The position numbers and the translations under genes were made by a program. The notes under the pieces were generated by a model. That model was not told the origin of the DNA and ran no database searches. It was given only the letters and a program-made list of their open reading frames with translations. A stretch of 55,081 bases of DNA, from NCBI GenBank assembly GCA_025055975.1, contig JANWWM010000083.1, positions 1 to 55,081 on the forward strand, in the 5' to 3' direction. The DNA is from Chloroherpetonaceae bacterium. Its GTDB lineage: Bacteria > Bacteroidota > Chlorobiia > Chlorobiales > Thermochlorobacteraceae. Every line of letters begins with the position of its first letter. The first letter of the stretch is position 1. Shown one piece after another: positions 8,215 through 17,045 of the stretch.

Positions 8215-9579
8215 ATGGTCAAGCTTCTAATCGTCGATGACGAGAAAAATACCCGCGACGCGCTCTGCGACGGGTTGATGAAACCCGACGAGCGTCAGGT
8301 CTTCACCGCCGAAACGCCCAAAGAGGCGATGAAAATCGTGAGCGAAGAAGACATCGACCTCGTGCTTACCGACCTCAAAATCCAAGAGCCCGATAGCGGC
8401 GCGCGCCTTCTGAAAGACATCAAAAAACACGACCCGAACATCGTCGTCATCGTGATGACGGCATACGGCTCGATCGATACCGCCGTCGAGGCGATGAAAC
8501 TCGGCGCTTACGACTACATTCAGAAGCCGTTTCGGATGAGCGAGATTCGGCGGCTCGTTCAGCGCGCGTTGGAAACGCGACTCTTGCTGGTCGAAAACGC
8601 CAAACTGCGTCAGCAAGTCAGCGCGCGTTATTTGCCGCGAAACATCGTCGGATTTAGTCCCTTATGGCGCGACGTGATGGAGACGGTCGAGAAGGTCGCG
8701 CCCTCTCGCGCAACCGTGCTTCTGCTGGGCGAAAGCGGCACGGGCAAGGAAGTCATCGCGCGAGCGATTCACGAATTGAGCGGCAGGCGCGACAAACCTT
8801 TCGTCAAAGTCAATTGCGGCGCGCTTCCCGAACAACTGCTGGAATCCGAACTCTTCGGCTACGAAAAGGGCGCTTTCACCAACGCGATTCGCCAACGGCG
8901 CGGGCGATTCGAACTGGCGCACGGCGGCACGATCTTCCTCGACGAAATCGCCGATATGCCCACGCACTTGCAGGTCAAGTTGCTTTCCGTGTTGCAAGAC
9001 GGCGAGTTTCAGCGCTTGGGCGGAGAAGAAACGCTCAAAGTCGACGCGCGCGTCATCGCCGCCACGAACAAAGACCTCGACGAAGAAGTCGCCGAAGGAC
9101 GATTCCGCGAGGATTTGTATTACCGCCTCAACGTCATCAAACTCACGCTCCCGCCGCTTCGGCAGCGACGCGACGACATCATTCCGCTCGCGCAACATTT
9201 CATCGAAAAGTTCAGCCGATTGAACGCCAAAAACGTGCGCGGACTTTCGCCCGAAGTCGCTCGGCTGTTGGAAGGGCACTCGTGGCGCGGCAACGTGCGC
9301 GAGTTGGAAAACGTCATCGAGCGCGCCGTCGTCTTGTGCGGCGGCGAGCAAATTCAAAAAGAACATCTGCCCGATTACATCACGGGGACGGATAGCTCGC
9401 GCGTCGTGACGTTCCGCATCGGCGCGACGCTCGAAGAAGTCGAGGACGTGATGATCGCGCGCACGCTCGAAATGACGGGCGGCAACAAAGAAGAAGCGGC
9501 GCGCATCTTGGGCATCGGAGTCGCCACGCTGTATCGCCGCCTCAAAGAATCCGAAAGAGAAAACGGCGAAACGCCATAG
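8215..9579 (+). CDS. Sigma-54-dependent NtrC-family response regulator
   Basis: The 454-residue protein has the three NtrC modules. The receiver (1-120) has D8-D9, phospho-acceptor D53 and a QKPF lysine. The AAA+ domain (about 140-380) has Walker A GESGTGKE (172-179) and Walker [10 protein letters not shown]. The C-terminal Fis-type helix-turn-helix spans about 415-450 ([22 protein letters not shown]). It would activate sigma-54 promoters when phosphorylated. The sigma-54-contact loop reads GAFTNA (219-224) instead of the canonical GAFTGA; such substitutions occur in the family but are noteworthy. No partner kinase is adjacent; the nearest is at 1950-3569. It ends 18 bases before the convergent PIG-L gene. 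Confidence 0.95.
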   Translation: MVKLLIVDDEKNTRDALCDGLMKPDERQVFTAETPKEAMKIVSEEDIDLVLTDLKIQEPDSGARLLKDIKKHDPNIVVIVMTAYGSIDTAVEAMKLGAYDYIQKPFRMSEIRRLVQRALETRLLLVENAKLRQQVSARYLPRNIVGFSPLWRDVMETVEKVAPSRATVLLLGESGTGKEVIARAIHELSGRRDKPFVKVNCGALPEQLLESELFGYEKGAFTNAIRQRRGRFELAHGGTIFLDEIADMPTHLQVKLLSVLQDGEFQRLGGEETLKVDARVIAATNKDLDEEVAEGRFREDLYYRLNVIKLTLPPLRQRRDDIIPLAQHFIEKFSRLNAKNVRGLSPEVARLLEGHSWRGNVRELENVIERAVVLCGGEQIQKEHLPDYITGTDSSRVVTFRIGATLEEVEDVMIARTLEMTGGNKEEAARILGIGVATLYRRLKESERENGETP

Positions 9580-9597
9580 AAACCGTCTCGGCGTTGG

Positions 9598-11487
9598 CTA
9601 TTGAGACAAAAGATTGAAGAGCAACTTCGTGGCGCCCTCGTTCAAAATTCGCAACTGCCGATAAAGCGCGAGACTGCAATACGTGTAAGTTCCCTTGCCG
9701 ACCTTCGCCCACAACAGCGATGTCGAGGGCTGAACCTCGCCCGAATCGCTCATCGCCAGCAATCGCAAATATCGCGGCGACGTTTTGTCGGTTTCCGCGC
9801 TCGGCAAATACAGGCTTCGCTCCTGAATCCAGCCTTGCCAATCCGCGTCCGTGATTTTGTTGGGGAAGTTGAAAATCGGGTGCGAGGGAAGAAGAAGTTT
9901 CACGGGCGCGTCTTCTTCCGCAACGCGCTCTTGCGTGAGGAAAATCGGATATGGGGCAAGGTCGACTTTGTCGTTCCAATCTTGCGGCTTGTGGTAGAAG
10001 CAAATCACGTTGCCGCCTTGCTTGGCGTAGTCCAAGATTCTCGCGTTGCATCGAACCAAATCGCTCCGATAGCCGTAGGCGCGAAGATCCAAAACGATGG
10101 CGGAGTAGCGACGCAAGTTCTCGTTGGCAAGCTTGTTGGAGTCCAAAAGCGCGAAGGGAATTTCAAACGCTGAGAAAAATTCTTCGAGCGTCGAGTCGTA
10201 AGTCTTGACCAATCCGACGAGCAGGTTCGCCTTGCGCTCGGCTTGAACGGGTTTGAGCCAAACGCGGCGCGAAACGGGCAAAAGATTCTTCGTTTCCGCC
10301 ACCACGCCGAGCGGCTTGGCTTCAACGATGAGTTCCGACGGCGCAAAGCGCGAATCTTTTTCGATCGAAAGCGCGATCGAGTCGCGGATTTCCGAAAGTT
10401 GCAAGCCGCTGAACAGATACGGCTTGCGAAAAATCGGCTTTCCATCGAGCGAAACCGTCAGAGAGACGGGCAAAATTTCGCCTGAACGATTCTGCAACAA
10501 GAGGAAAATCGAGCGAGAAAATTTCGGCGACTTTTCCTTGACGAGTTCCGCCTCGCTCGCAACGGCTTTGCGCAACGCAGATGGATAGACCTTCATCGCA
10601 AAAAGCGGCGCGGGCGGTTCGGCAAGATCATCGAGCGAAATCGGCGCGCGAAGCGAAGGCTCGATGCCGCCGAACAAATCGTCTTTGACGAAGGGATAAC
10701 TCTTGTCGCTTCGCGCGAGCAAAAACCGTCGAGGCGCGGAAAACCAAGCGGAGAAGGACGGCGAAAGTTTGTCCATTCCTTGCGAGCGATGCTTGGCGAG
10801 CGCGTCTTCGGCAAGTTGGAGGATCGTTCTTGCGGAATCGAGTTTTGCGCTGACATTGATTTCAACGAGCGAATCGCGCCAGAGCGGATGGCTCGAATCG
10901 TCGGGGCGAAAGAGGCGAAAGAAAAGTTTTTTGGGTTGCCAAGTCGACGCGCCAGCGCGCAGCTGTTCCGGGCGGAAGTTCGGGTCGGCGGCTTTCTCGA
11001 AGGCTTCGTAGGCGCAAACGCCAACGGCTTGATGATGCCCGTGTTGGCGAAAGGGTTTGCTCGTGAGCGTGTCGTGATTGGTGATGATGACGTCGGGACG
11101 AAGTTTGCGAATGTAGTAGACGAGCCGCGCGAGGACTTCGTCTTTTCCGCCCCACGCTTTGAACGTTTCGGTCGCGGTTTTCGAGTAGCCGAAGTCGCGG
11201 AAGTTGAGGAAGCAAGTTTGCGCGCCGAGAAGTTTGGCGGCTTCGAGAGTTTCGGCGGTGCGAATTTCGGCAAGGTCGTCGTAGAGCGACGAGCCAATTT
11301 CGTTTTGACCGCCCTCGCCGCGCGTGAAGACGAGGCTATAAACTTTCGCGCCTTTGAGTTTGGCGTAGTAGGCGAGCGTCGCGCCGTCTTCGTCGTCGGG
11401 GTGAGCGGCAAGTCCCATCAAGACGAGCGACGAATCTTGCGCCAAAAGAGAGGCGGGAAGCGCGAGCCAAAGAATCAGAGATTTCAT
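9598..11487 (-). CDS. PIG-L family deacetylase with C-terminal amidotransferase-like domain
   Basis: A 629-residue exported protein with signal peptide MKSLILWLALPASLLAQ. The N-terminal part (about 20-260) is a LmbE/PIG-L zinc-dependent N-deacetylase: AAHPDDE at 28-33 supplies metal ligands, and HGHHQAVG supplies the distal histidine. The last ~200 residues (from LLVGLVKTYD) resemble the class I amidotransferase-like fold seen C-terminally in secreted PIG-L proteins of Bacteroidota, but no catalytic Cys-His pair is evident. Its substrate would be an N-acetylated sugar or glycolipid in the envelope. The start at 11487 was chosen for the signal peptide; the open frame to 11694 is not plausible protein. 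A lipoprotein gene ends four bases upstream. Confidence 0.88.
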   Translation of the reverse strand: MKSLILWLALPASLLAQDSSLVLMGLAAHPDDEDGATLAYYAKLKGAKVYSLVFTRGEGGQNEIGSSLYDDLAEIRTAETLEAAKLLGAQTCFLNFRDFGYSKTATETFKAWGGKDEVLARLVYYIRKLRPDVIITNHDTLTSKPFRQHGHHQAVGVCAYEAFEKAADPNFRPEQLRAGASTWQPKKLFFRLFRPDDSSHPLWRDSLVEINVSAKLDSARTILQLAEDALAKHRSQGMDKLSPSFSAWFSAPRRFLLARSDKSYPFVKDDLFGGIEPSLRAPISLDDLAEPPAPLFAMKVYPSALRKAVASEAELVKEKSPKFSRSIFLLLQNRSGEILPVSLTVSLDGKPIFRKPYLFSGLQLSEIRDSIALSIEKDSRFAPSELIVEAKPLGVVAETKNLLPVSRRVWLKPVQAERKANLLVGLVKTYDSTLEEFFSAFEIPFALLDSNKLANENLRRYSAIVLDLRAYGYRSDLVRCNARILDYAKQGGNVICFYHKPQDWNDKVDLAPYPIFLTQERVAEEDAPVKLLLPSHPIFNFPNKITDADWQGWIQERSLYLPSAETDKTSPRYLRLLAMSDSGEVQPSTSLLWAKVGKGTYTYCSLALYRQLRILNEGATKLLFNLLSQ

Positions 11488-11491
11488 CGCG

Positions 11492-11974
11492 CTATTTGAT
11501 GAAGGATTCGACGCGAACCCTGCGCTCTGATGCGGGCAGAGCGGCGACGTTGAGACGGTCGGAATCGATGCGTTCCCAAAGCGCCACGCCGCCCGCAAAA
11601 CCCGCGACCGCGCCCGTAACGATTCCGTAGACAAACGCTTTTGGGTCGCTATCGATGCTCCCCGAAACGATCGCCAAGCCCGTTGCGCCGCCAATCAACG
11701 CGCCGACGGGAACGCCAATCGCGCCGAAAATCCATCGCCCGACGGCGTTGGGCGGTCGCTCAATGAAGGCGATGTCCGAAAGCGCAAAGCGATTGACATC
11801 GCGCCTTTCGGAACGAAGTTCCAACGAATCGTCGGCGCAAATCGCCGTTTCGCCGCCAAAGGAAACGTTCGAGTGGAGAACGACCACGTATCGCGCGTCG
11901 CGCAAGTCTCGGCTTTGCGAAACGGAGCCACACGCGGCGAAAATCAAAAGCAAGAACGCGGCAAGGTGGCGCAT
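11492..11974 (-). CDS. Lipoprotein with Gly-rich membrane hairpin, unknown function
   Basis: A 160-residue protein starting with a lipoprotein signal, MRHLAAFLLLIFAACGS, with the lipobox Cys at residue 15. A second hydrophobic, glycine-rich region (IFGAIGVPVGALIGGATGLAI, then VYGIVTGAVAGFAGGVAL) resembles the Gly-zipper hairpins found in small envelope proteins. The part between contains a beta-rich segment (YVVVLHSNVSFGG). The upstream reading frame to 12139 is ignored because it lacks family features. It sits four bases before the PIG-L gene and probably shares its transcript, so the two may act on the same envelope component. No named family is recognised. Confidence 0.78.
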   Translation of the reverse strand: MRHLAAFLLLIFAACGSVSQSRDLRDARYVVVLHSNVSFGGETAICADDSLELRSERRDVNRFALSDIAFIERPPNAVGRWIFGAIGVPVGALIGGATGLAIVSGSIDSDPKAFVYGIVTGAVAGFAGGVALWERIDSDRLNVAALPASERRVRVESFIK

Positions 11975-12123
11975 TTGGCGAAAACGCAGCGAAGCTGAAG
12001 AATCGGAACGCCGAAATATACGCCGACGCTCGCATAAATTGGGGTCGCAAAGGGTTTGGTTTTCGAACAAGAAAAGCCGTTCTTTGCGCTTCTCGTTTCG
12101 AAAATCGGTTCGGCAAATCTCAA

Positions 12124-12939
12124 ATGCGATACGACCCAATCAAACGAAGCATCGGCGACGTGGCGAGAAAAAGCCCGTTGCTGCGCAAAGTCCTCTACTT
12201 CTTGCTCGGATTGTTGTTTCTCCGCGAGTGGTATGTGAAGGCGGAGTTGCGAAAAATTCTCTCCAAATCCAACGGCAAAAGCGTTTCCGTTCTCGATGCG
12301 GGGAGCGGGTTCGGGCAATACGCTTACTTCATCGCCAAAACTTTCAAAAACGCGAGCGTTTGCGCCGTCGATGTCAAAGCGGAGCAAATCGACGATTGCC
12401 ATCGCTTTTTCCAACAAGAAAACTTGCGGAACGCGACGTTCGCCGTTCAAGACCTAACGACCATCGAGCGCGAAAACGAGTTCGATGTGATTCTCTCCGT
12501 CGATGTGATGGAGCACATTTTGGAAGATGAAAAGGTCTTTCGAAATTTTTATCGCGCCCTAAAGCCCGGCGGCGTTCTCATCGTCAATACGCCCTCCGAC
12601 CTTTCCGAAGATCACGACCACCACGGCGACGGCAGCTCCTCGTTCATCGAAGAGCACGTGCGCGACGGATACAGCCCAAAAGAACTGGCGGAAAAATTAG
12701 CGAAGGCGGGATTCGAAAACGCGCGCATCGCTTACACATATGGGTTTTGGGGAAATCTGTATTGGCATTTGGCGTTGAAGTATCCGATGATGATGCTCGG
12801 CGTTTCCAAAGCGTTTTTCCTCGTCTTGCCGATTTACTACCTCTTCACGTTTCCCTTCGCGTTGCTGTTTATGCTGCTCGATTTCAGCGTCAAGAACGAG
12901 ACGGGCACGGGCTTGATGGCGGTGGCGAAGAAGCAGTGA
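12124..12939 (+). CDS. Class I SAM-dependent methyltransferase with C-terminal membrane segment
   Basis: A 271-residue methyltransferase. Motif I is VLDAGSGFGQY (residues 57-66), followed by the acidic motif II region VCAVDVKAEQ and motif III/IV ILSVDVMEHI, then LKPGGVLIVNTPS, the classical Methyltransf_11 order. The last ~45 residues hold a strongly hydrophobic stretch (FFLVLPIYYLFTFPFALLFML), so the enzyme is probably membrane-anchored and may act on a lipid or quinone-like substrate. That assignment is inference. It is transcribed away from the lipoprotein gene with a 149-base gap. A repeat-rich spacer follows. Confidence 0.85.
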   Translation: MRYDPIKRSIGDVARKSPLLRKVLYFLLGLLFLREWYVKAELRKILSKSNGKSVSVLDAGSGFGQYAYFIAKTFKNASVCAVDVKAEQIDDCHRFFQQENLRNATFAVQDLTTIERENEFDVILSVDVMEHILEDEKVFRNFYRALKPGGVLIVNTPSDLSEDHDHHGDGSSSFIEEHVRDGYSPKELAEKLAKAGFENARIAYTYGFWGNLYWHLALKYPMMMLGVSKAFFLVLPIYYLFTFPFALLFMLLDFSVKNETGTGLMAVAKKQ

Positions 12940-12954
12940 AAAGAACCTTGTGAA

Positions 12955-13192
12955 GAAAAAGATGTCGTTCTGAACGAAGCGAGGCGAAGAATCCCTTTCA
13001 GAGAAGCGAAACGCGCTCAATCCGCAATCCGCTTGGATTCCTCGCTCGCGCTCGGAACGACAAGAAGATGTCATTCTGAACGGAGCGAAGAATCCCTTTC
13101 AGAGAAGCGAGAATTGAGAAGCGAGGATGTTCAATTCGCAATTGACAATCCGAAATTCGCAATCCTCGCATCGCTCCGAATGACAGGCGCGT
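12955..13192. repeat. REP-like intergenic repeat block B
   Basis: The spacer between convergent genes consists of repeated units related to 'tctgaacggagcgaagaatcc', each followed by 'ctttcagagaagcga'. Positions 13086-13150 match the reverse complement of 16141-16206 over about 65 bases with only a few differences. Units near 12961 and 13067 are direct copies of each other. Their placement at gene 3' ends resembles REP/BIME elements. Confidence 0.8.
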
Positions 13193-13196
13193 TAAA

Positions 13197-13862
13197 TCAC
13201 TTCTTCGCGTCGCCTTCTTTCTTGGCTTCTTTGGCTTCCTTGCCTTTGGCGATGACTTCGGGCTGAGCCGCAGCGGCGGTTTCGGTGGCGGCGGCGATTT
13301 CGGACTTCGGCATAAAGATGGTAACGATGGAAACGCTATCGTCGCCCAAAATTTGAATTTTGCCGCCCGCGTAGACTTTGCGCGCGTCGGAAATGTGCAA
13401 GGATTGCCCGATCTCCAAATGCGAGATGTCGAATTCCAAGTGTTCGGGAATGTCGGCGGGAAGGCATTTGATGGAAAGTTTGTGCATCAAGACTTGCACC
13501 TTTCCGCCCTTGATGGCGCCTTGCGGCGTGCCCTTGAACAGCGTCGGAACTTCAAGCTCGATGGGTTCGTCGGCTTTGAGACCTTGAAAATCGACGTGCG
13601 AAACGACGTCGGTTACGGGGTCGAATTGCGCGTCTTTCATCACGGCTTGACGCTCCGTGCCGTCGGGGAGTTTGAGATTGACGATGTGCGATTCGGTCGT
13701 GTAGATGAGTTTGCGCAAGGGAATTTCTTTGACGGCGAGCGCTATGGGCGCGTCGCCTTTGTGGTAAAGGACGGCGGGAACGAAGCCGTTTTTGCGCAAC
13801 GCTTTGAGTTTGCCTTTCGTGCTTGGCGAGCGAAGTTCAGCTTCAAGCGTGATGGTTTGCAT
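13197..13862 (-). CDS. rplY: 50S ribosomal protein L25/Ctc family
   Basis: A 221-residue two-domain L25 (TL5/Ctc type) that binds 5S rRNA. The N-terminal domain opens with TITLEAELRSPSTKGKLKALRKNGFVPAVLY, quoted here only in outline (residues 3-34), the family hallmark. The C-terminal beta domain spans about 100-185 (VPTLFKGTPQGAIKGG... SLHISDARK). An Ala/Lys/Glu-rich tail follows (AKGKEAKEAKKEGDAKK), common in bacterial long forms. It lies 26 bases downstream of prs on the same strand, a gene pair conserved in many bacteria, so they are probably cotranscribed from the prs promoter. Confidence 0.96.
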   Translation of the reverse strand: MQTITLEAELRSPSTKGKLKALRKNGFVPAVLYHKGDAPIALAVKEIPLRKLIYTTESHIVNLKLPDGTERQAVMKDAQFDPVTDVVSHVDFQGLKADEPIELEVPTLFKGTPQGAIKGGKVQVLMHKLSIKCLPADIPEHLEFDISHLEIGQSLHISDARKVYAGGKIQILGDDSVSIVTIFMPKSEIAAATETAAAAQPEVIAKGKEAKEAKKEGDAKK

Positions 13863-13888
13863 TGGTGCGAAGAATTGAGTTTGCGAGT

Positions 13889-14842
13889 TTATTTGTGCGA
13901 AACTTTCGGCTCGTCGAAAAGCGAGCTAACCGAACTGTCGTCGTAGATGCGCTTGATCGCTTCGGCGAAAATTTGCGCGACGGAGACGATTTCCAACTTC
14001 GAGCACTTGGCGTGATGCGTAACGACGGTGTCGGTCGCGATCACTTTTTCGATGACGGAGTTTTCGAGGCGCTCGACCGCGTTGCCCGAAAGAATCGGGT
14101 GCGTGCAAGCGGCATAGACTTTGAGCGCGCCGTTTTCCTTCATCGCTTGCGCGGCGCGAACGATCGTGCCCGCCGTGTCAATCATATCGTCCACGAGCAA
14201 CACGTTTTTCCCCGACACGTCGCCGATGATGTTCATAATCTCGGCTTCGTTGGGTTTGGGTCGGCGCTTGTCGGCGATGACCAAATCCGTCTCCAACTGT
14301 TTGGCGTAACTGCGCGCCAGTTTCACGCCGCCCACGTCGGGCGAAGCGACGACCAAATTCTCAAGCCCCATCTGCTTAATGTGATTAATCAAGACGAGCG
14401 ACGAGTAAAGATGATCGACGGGAATGTCGAAAAAGCCTTGAATTTGCGGCGCGTGCAAATCCATCGTCAGAACGCGATCGGCGCCCGCGGTCGTGAGCAA
14501 ATTCGCCACCAACTTCGCCGTGATGGAAACGCGCGGCTGATCTTTTCGGTCTTGGCGCGCGTAGCCGAAATACGGAATCACGGCGGTGATGCGACTGGCG
14601 GAAGCGCGCTTTGCCGCGTCAATCATAATGAGCAACTCCATCAAGTTCTCCGCGGGCGGATTCGTCGATTGAATCAAAAACAAATCGCTGCCGCGAATCG
14701 ACTCGTTGAACGAGACGGAAAGCTCGCCGTCGGAAAAGTTTTTCAAATCGGCGCGGCAAATCGGGAGCGAAAGATGCCAAGCGATTTTTTCCGCCAACGC
14801 GCGATTGCTGCGTCCCGCGAAAATTTTGATGATTTTGAGCAT
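13889..14842 (-). CDS. prs: Ribose-phosphate pyrophosphokinase
   Basis: A 317-residue PRPP synthase, the usual bacterial length. It makes phosphoribosyl pyrophosphate from ribose-5-phosphate and ATP for nucleotide, His and Trp synthesis. Motifs are in order: KIFAGRSNRALAEKIA, the FSDGE flexible start, YFGYARQDRK (ATP site), MDLHAPQIQGFF (pyrophosphate loop) and LLVDDMIDTAGT (ribose-5-phosphate loop). The start at 14842 gives a standard N-terminus; the frame stays open to 14929 without homology. It is divergent from lpxD across 89 bases containing an 11-base inverted repeat with promoter-like elements. rplY follows. Confidence 0.97.
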   Translation of the reverse strand: MLKIIKIFAGRSNRALAEKIAWHLSLPICRADLKNFSDGELSVSFNESIRGSDLFLIQSTNPPAENLMELLIMIDAAKRASASRITAVIPYFGYARQDRKDQPRVSITAKLVANLLTTAGADRVLTMDLHAPQIQGFFDIPVDHLYSSLVLINHIKQMGLENLVVASPDVGGVKLARSYAKQLETDLVIADKRRPKPNEAEIMNIIGDVSGKNVLLVDDMIDTAGTIVRAAQAMKENGALKVYAACTHPILSGNAVERLENSVIEKVIATDTVVTHHAKCSKLEIVSVAQIFAEAIKRIYDDSSVSSLFDEPKVSHK

Positions 14843-14852
14843 TGAAAGTTGG

Positions 14853-14907
14853 CGTATATTTGCCCCGAATTTCTTGACCGCCTCAAAAAAAGAGCCGCAA
14901 ATATACG
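14853..14907. promoter_or_regulatory. Face-to-face promoter-like inverted repeat between prs and lpxD
   Basis: CGTATATTTGC (14853-14863) and its perfect reverse complement GCAAATATACG (14897-14907) are separated by 33 bases. Each arm contains TATATTTG, matching the Bacteroidota -7 consensus TAnnTTTG. On the minus strand a TTG lies 21 bases upstream of it, matching the -33 element for prs. The plus-strand arm would serve lpxD. The two start points would face each other. Alternatively the pair is a repressor operator. Confidence 0.55.
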
Positions 14908-14931
14908 AAAATCGTTTTCTCGAAAGCAATC

Positions 14932-15996
14932 ATGCGCGTCGCCGAAATCAGAGACTACCTTCTGCAAGCCTTGCCCGTCGTCGAAGTCGTCGGAAGCGAC
15001 GACATAGAAATTCAAAACGTCGGCAAAATCGAAAACGCCAAGGCGGGCGAAATCGCCTTCGTCGCCAATCCGAAGTATGAAAAGTATCTTTCCGAAACCA
15101 ACGCTTCCGCCGTCATCATCTCGAACAAACTCAATCACGGTCAGCCCAAGGCGAATCAAGCCTTCATCAAGGTGGAAGACGCTTACGCGGGCTTTGCGTT
15201 CATTTTGGAGAGGTTCGCGCCGAAACGAGAAGAACTGGACGAGGGAATTCACCCGACGGCGGTAACCCTATCGCCCGTGCCCGAAACGAGTCGCGTGGGC
15301 GCAAACGCTTACATCGGAAAAAATTGCCGCATCGGCGAGCGCGCGAAAATCTACCCAAACGTCGTGATTATGGACGATTGCGTCATCGGCGACGACTGCG
15401 CGATTTTTCCAAACGCGACGATTTACGGCGGCACGAAAATCGGCAATCGCGTTACGATTCACGCGGGCGCGGTGATTGGCGCCGATGGGTTCGGCTTTGC
15501 GCCGCAGAAAGACGGCTCTTACAGGAAAATTCCGCAAATCGGCGCGGTGATTATCGAAGACGACGTCGAAATCGGCGCGAACACGTGCATCGACCGCGCC
15601 ACGATGGGCGAAACGCGCATCGCGGAAGGCGTTAAAATTGACAACCTCGTTCAAATCGCGCACAACTGCTCGGTCGGAAAACACACCGTCATCGCCGCGC
15701 AGGCGGGCGTTTCGGGAAGCACGAAAATTGGCGCCAAATGCTTGATTGGCGGTCAGGCGGGATTCGTCGGGCACATCGAGATTGGCGACGGAATTACGAT
15801 TGGCGCGCAGTCGGGCGTTACCAAATCGTATTTCAAAAAGGGCGAGTTCATCAGAGGCTATCCCGCGCGTCCGCTTCGAGAACAGTTGCGCCAAGAAGCC
15901 TATCAAGCCAAACTCGGCGAGCTTTTCGAACAGATCAGGCGAATGGAAAAAGAATTGAGCGAATTGAAGAATCGCCTTCAAACGCAAGCGAGTTAG
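14932..15996 (+). CDS. lpxD: UDP-3-O-acylglucosamine N-acyltransferase
   Basis: A 354-residue enzyme of lipid A synthesis that adds the second 3-hydroxyacyl chain to UDP-3-O-acylglucosamine in the cytoplasm. The N-terminal uridine-binding domain (1-105) is followed by many left-handed-helix hexapeptide repeats (VGANAYIGKNCRIGERAKIYPN onward, about 120-320, cited in part). Catalytic His is H244 in LVQIAHNCSVG. The family segment IGADGFGFAP is at 182-191. A C-terminal helical tail (LRQEAYQAKLGELFEQIRRM) is typical. It shows that the organism makes lipid A. The start MRVAEIRDYL fits the family. Confidence 0.97.
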   Translation: MRVAEIRDYLLQALPVVEVVGSDDIEIQNVGKIENAKAGEIAFVANPKYEKYLSETNASAVIISNKLNHGQPKANQAFIKVEDAYAGFAFILERFAPKREELDEGIHPTAVTLSPVPETSRVGANAYIGKNCRIGERAKIYPNVVIMDDCVIGDDCAIFPNATIYGGTKIGNRVTIHAGAVIGADGFGFAPQKDGSYRKIPQIGAVIIEDDVEIGANTCIDRATMGETRIAEGVKIDNLVQIAHNCSVGKHTVIAAQAGVSGSTKIGAKCLIGGQAGFVGHIEIGDGITIGAQSGVTKSYFKKGEFIRGYPARPLREQLRQEAYQAKLGELFEQIRRMEKELSELKNRLQTQAS

Positions 15997-16009
15997 GGTT
16001 GCGTTGACA

Positions 16010-16266
16010 ACGCCGTTCCGTTGCGAATTGAGCGCGCTTCGCTTCTTTGAGGTGGATTCTTCGCTTCGCTCCGTTCCGAGCGACATCTTCTTCTTGTCAT
16101 TCCGAGCGCAGCGAGGAATCCAAGACGGATTGCGGATTGCGAATCGTCAATTGCGAATTGAACATCCTCGCTTCTCAATTCTCGCTTCTCTGAAATGGAT
16201 TCTTCGCCTCGCTCCGTTCCGAATGACATCTTCTTCTTGTCATTCCGAGCGCAGCGAGGAATCCAT
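16010..16266. repeat. REP-like intergenic repeat block C
   Basis: The spacer holds two direct copies of a 70-base unit, 16053-16122 and 16196-16265, repeating every 143 bases. The last 41 bases (from GACATC) are identical and include ATTCCGAGCGCAGCGAGG. Between them, 16141-16206 is an inverted near-copy of 13086-13150. Block B and block C thus flank rplY-prs-lpxD in inverted orientation. The spacer lies between convergent genes. Confidence 0.85.
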
Positions 16267-16271
16267 CGCGG

Positions 16272-17045
16272 CTAAATGACCACGTGAATGTGCCGCTCCT
16301 CGAAGCGTTTGAGCAGACTTTGCTCAGTGAGGTTTCGTTTTTCTTCGCCCTGAATGTCGCAAGCGATTTCTCCCAAATTCATCATAATCAATCGGTTGCC
16401 GAAGCGCGTGGCGTAGGACATGGAGTGCGTAACCATCAAGGCGGTGAGTTGATACTTGGAGACGATTTCTTGCGTGATAGCCAAGACGAGTTCGGCGGAG
16501 ATGGGATCCAGAGCGGCGGTGTGTTCGTCGAGCAGGAGAATTTCGGGCTTTTTGAACGCCGCCATCAAAAGCGTGAGGGCTTGACGCTGTCCTCCGGAAA
16601 GCAAGCCGATGGGCGTGTCCATTCGGTTTTCGAGACCCATTCGGAGTTCGGCGACGCGCTCGCGGAGGAATTTTTTTTGCGCGCTCGTCATCGCGATCGT
16701 GAGGGTTTTGCGCTCGCCGCGCAGGTAGGCAAGTTGCAGGTTTTCGGCAACGGTCATCGTGGGCGCCGTGCCGCTGAACGGATTTTGAAACACGCGCCCG
16801 ATGTATTTGGCGCGCTTGAAATCGGGCAGTTTGGTGACGTCCAAGTTGTTGATTTTGATTCGCCCCGAATCGAGCGCGAGCGTGCCCGCAATGGCGTTGA
16901 GCAAGGTGGATTTGCCGCTCCCATTCGTGCCGATGACCGTGATGAAGTCGCCTTTCTCGATGCGGAGCGAAACGTTTTTGAGCGCGTGAACTTCGTTGGG
17001 CGTGCCTTTGGCGAAAATTTTTGAAGCGTTCTCAATGGCGATCAT
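16272..17045 (-). CDS. ABC transporter ATP-binding protein (COG1101-like)
   Basis: A 257-residue ATPase with Walker A IGTNGSGKST (about 37-46), Q-loop VFQNPFSGTAPTMTVAENL, signature LLSGGQRQALTLLMA, Walker B ILLLDEHTAALDP and switch His in MVTHSM. The Q-loop and signature resemble the COG1101/PhnK-like ATPases that normally pair with an ABC_sub_bind periplasmic protein and a BPD_transp_2-like permease. Neither partner is adjacent here. Its ATG at 17045 overlaps the stop of a 72-codon gene by four bases, indicating coupled translation. Substrate cannot be inferred; related systems carry amino-acid-like compounds. Confidence 0.9.
   Translation of the reverse strand: MIAIENASKIFAKGTPNEVHALKNVSLRIEKGDFITVIGTNGSGKSTLLNAIAGTLALDSGRIKINNLDVTKLPDFKRAKYIGRVFQNPFSGTAPTMTVAENLQLAYLRGERKTLTIAMTSAQKKFLRERVAELRMGLENRMDTPIGLLSGGQRQALTLLMAAFKKPEILLLDEHTAALDPISAELVLAITQEIVSKYQLTALMVTHSMSYATRFGNRLIMMNLGEIACDIQGEEKRNLTEQSLLKRFEERHIHVVI

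Noticed and set aside
12955..16266. Possible CRISPR array
   Set aside because: The repeat units are few, variable in spacing and imperfect, and no cas genes are present. They are REP-like.
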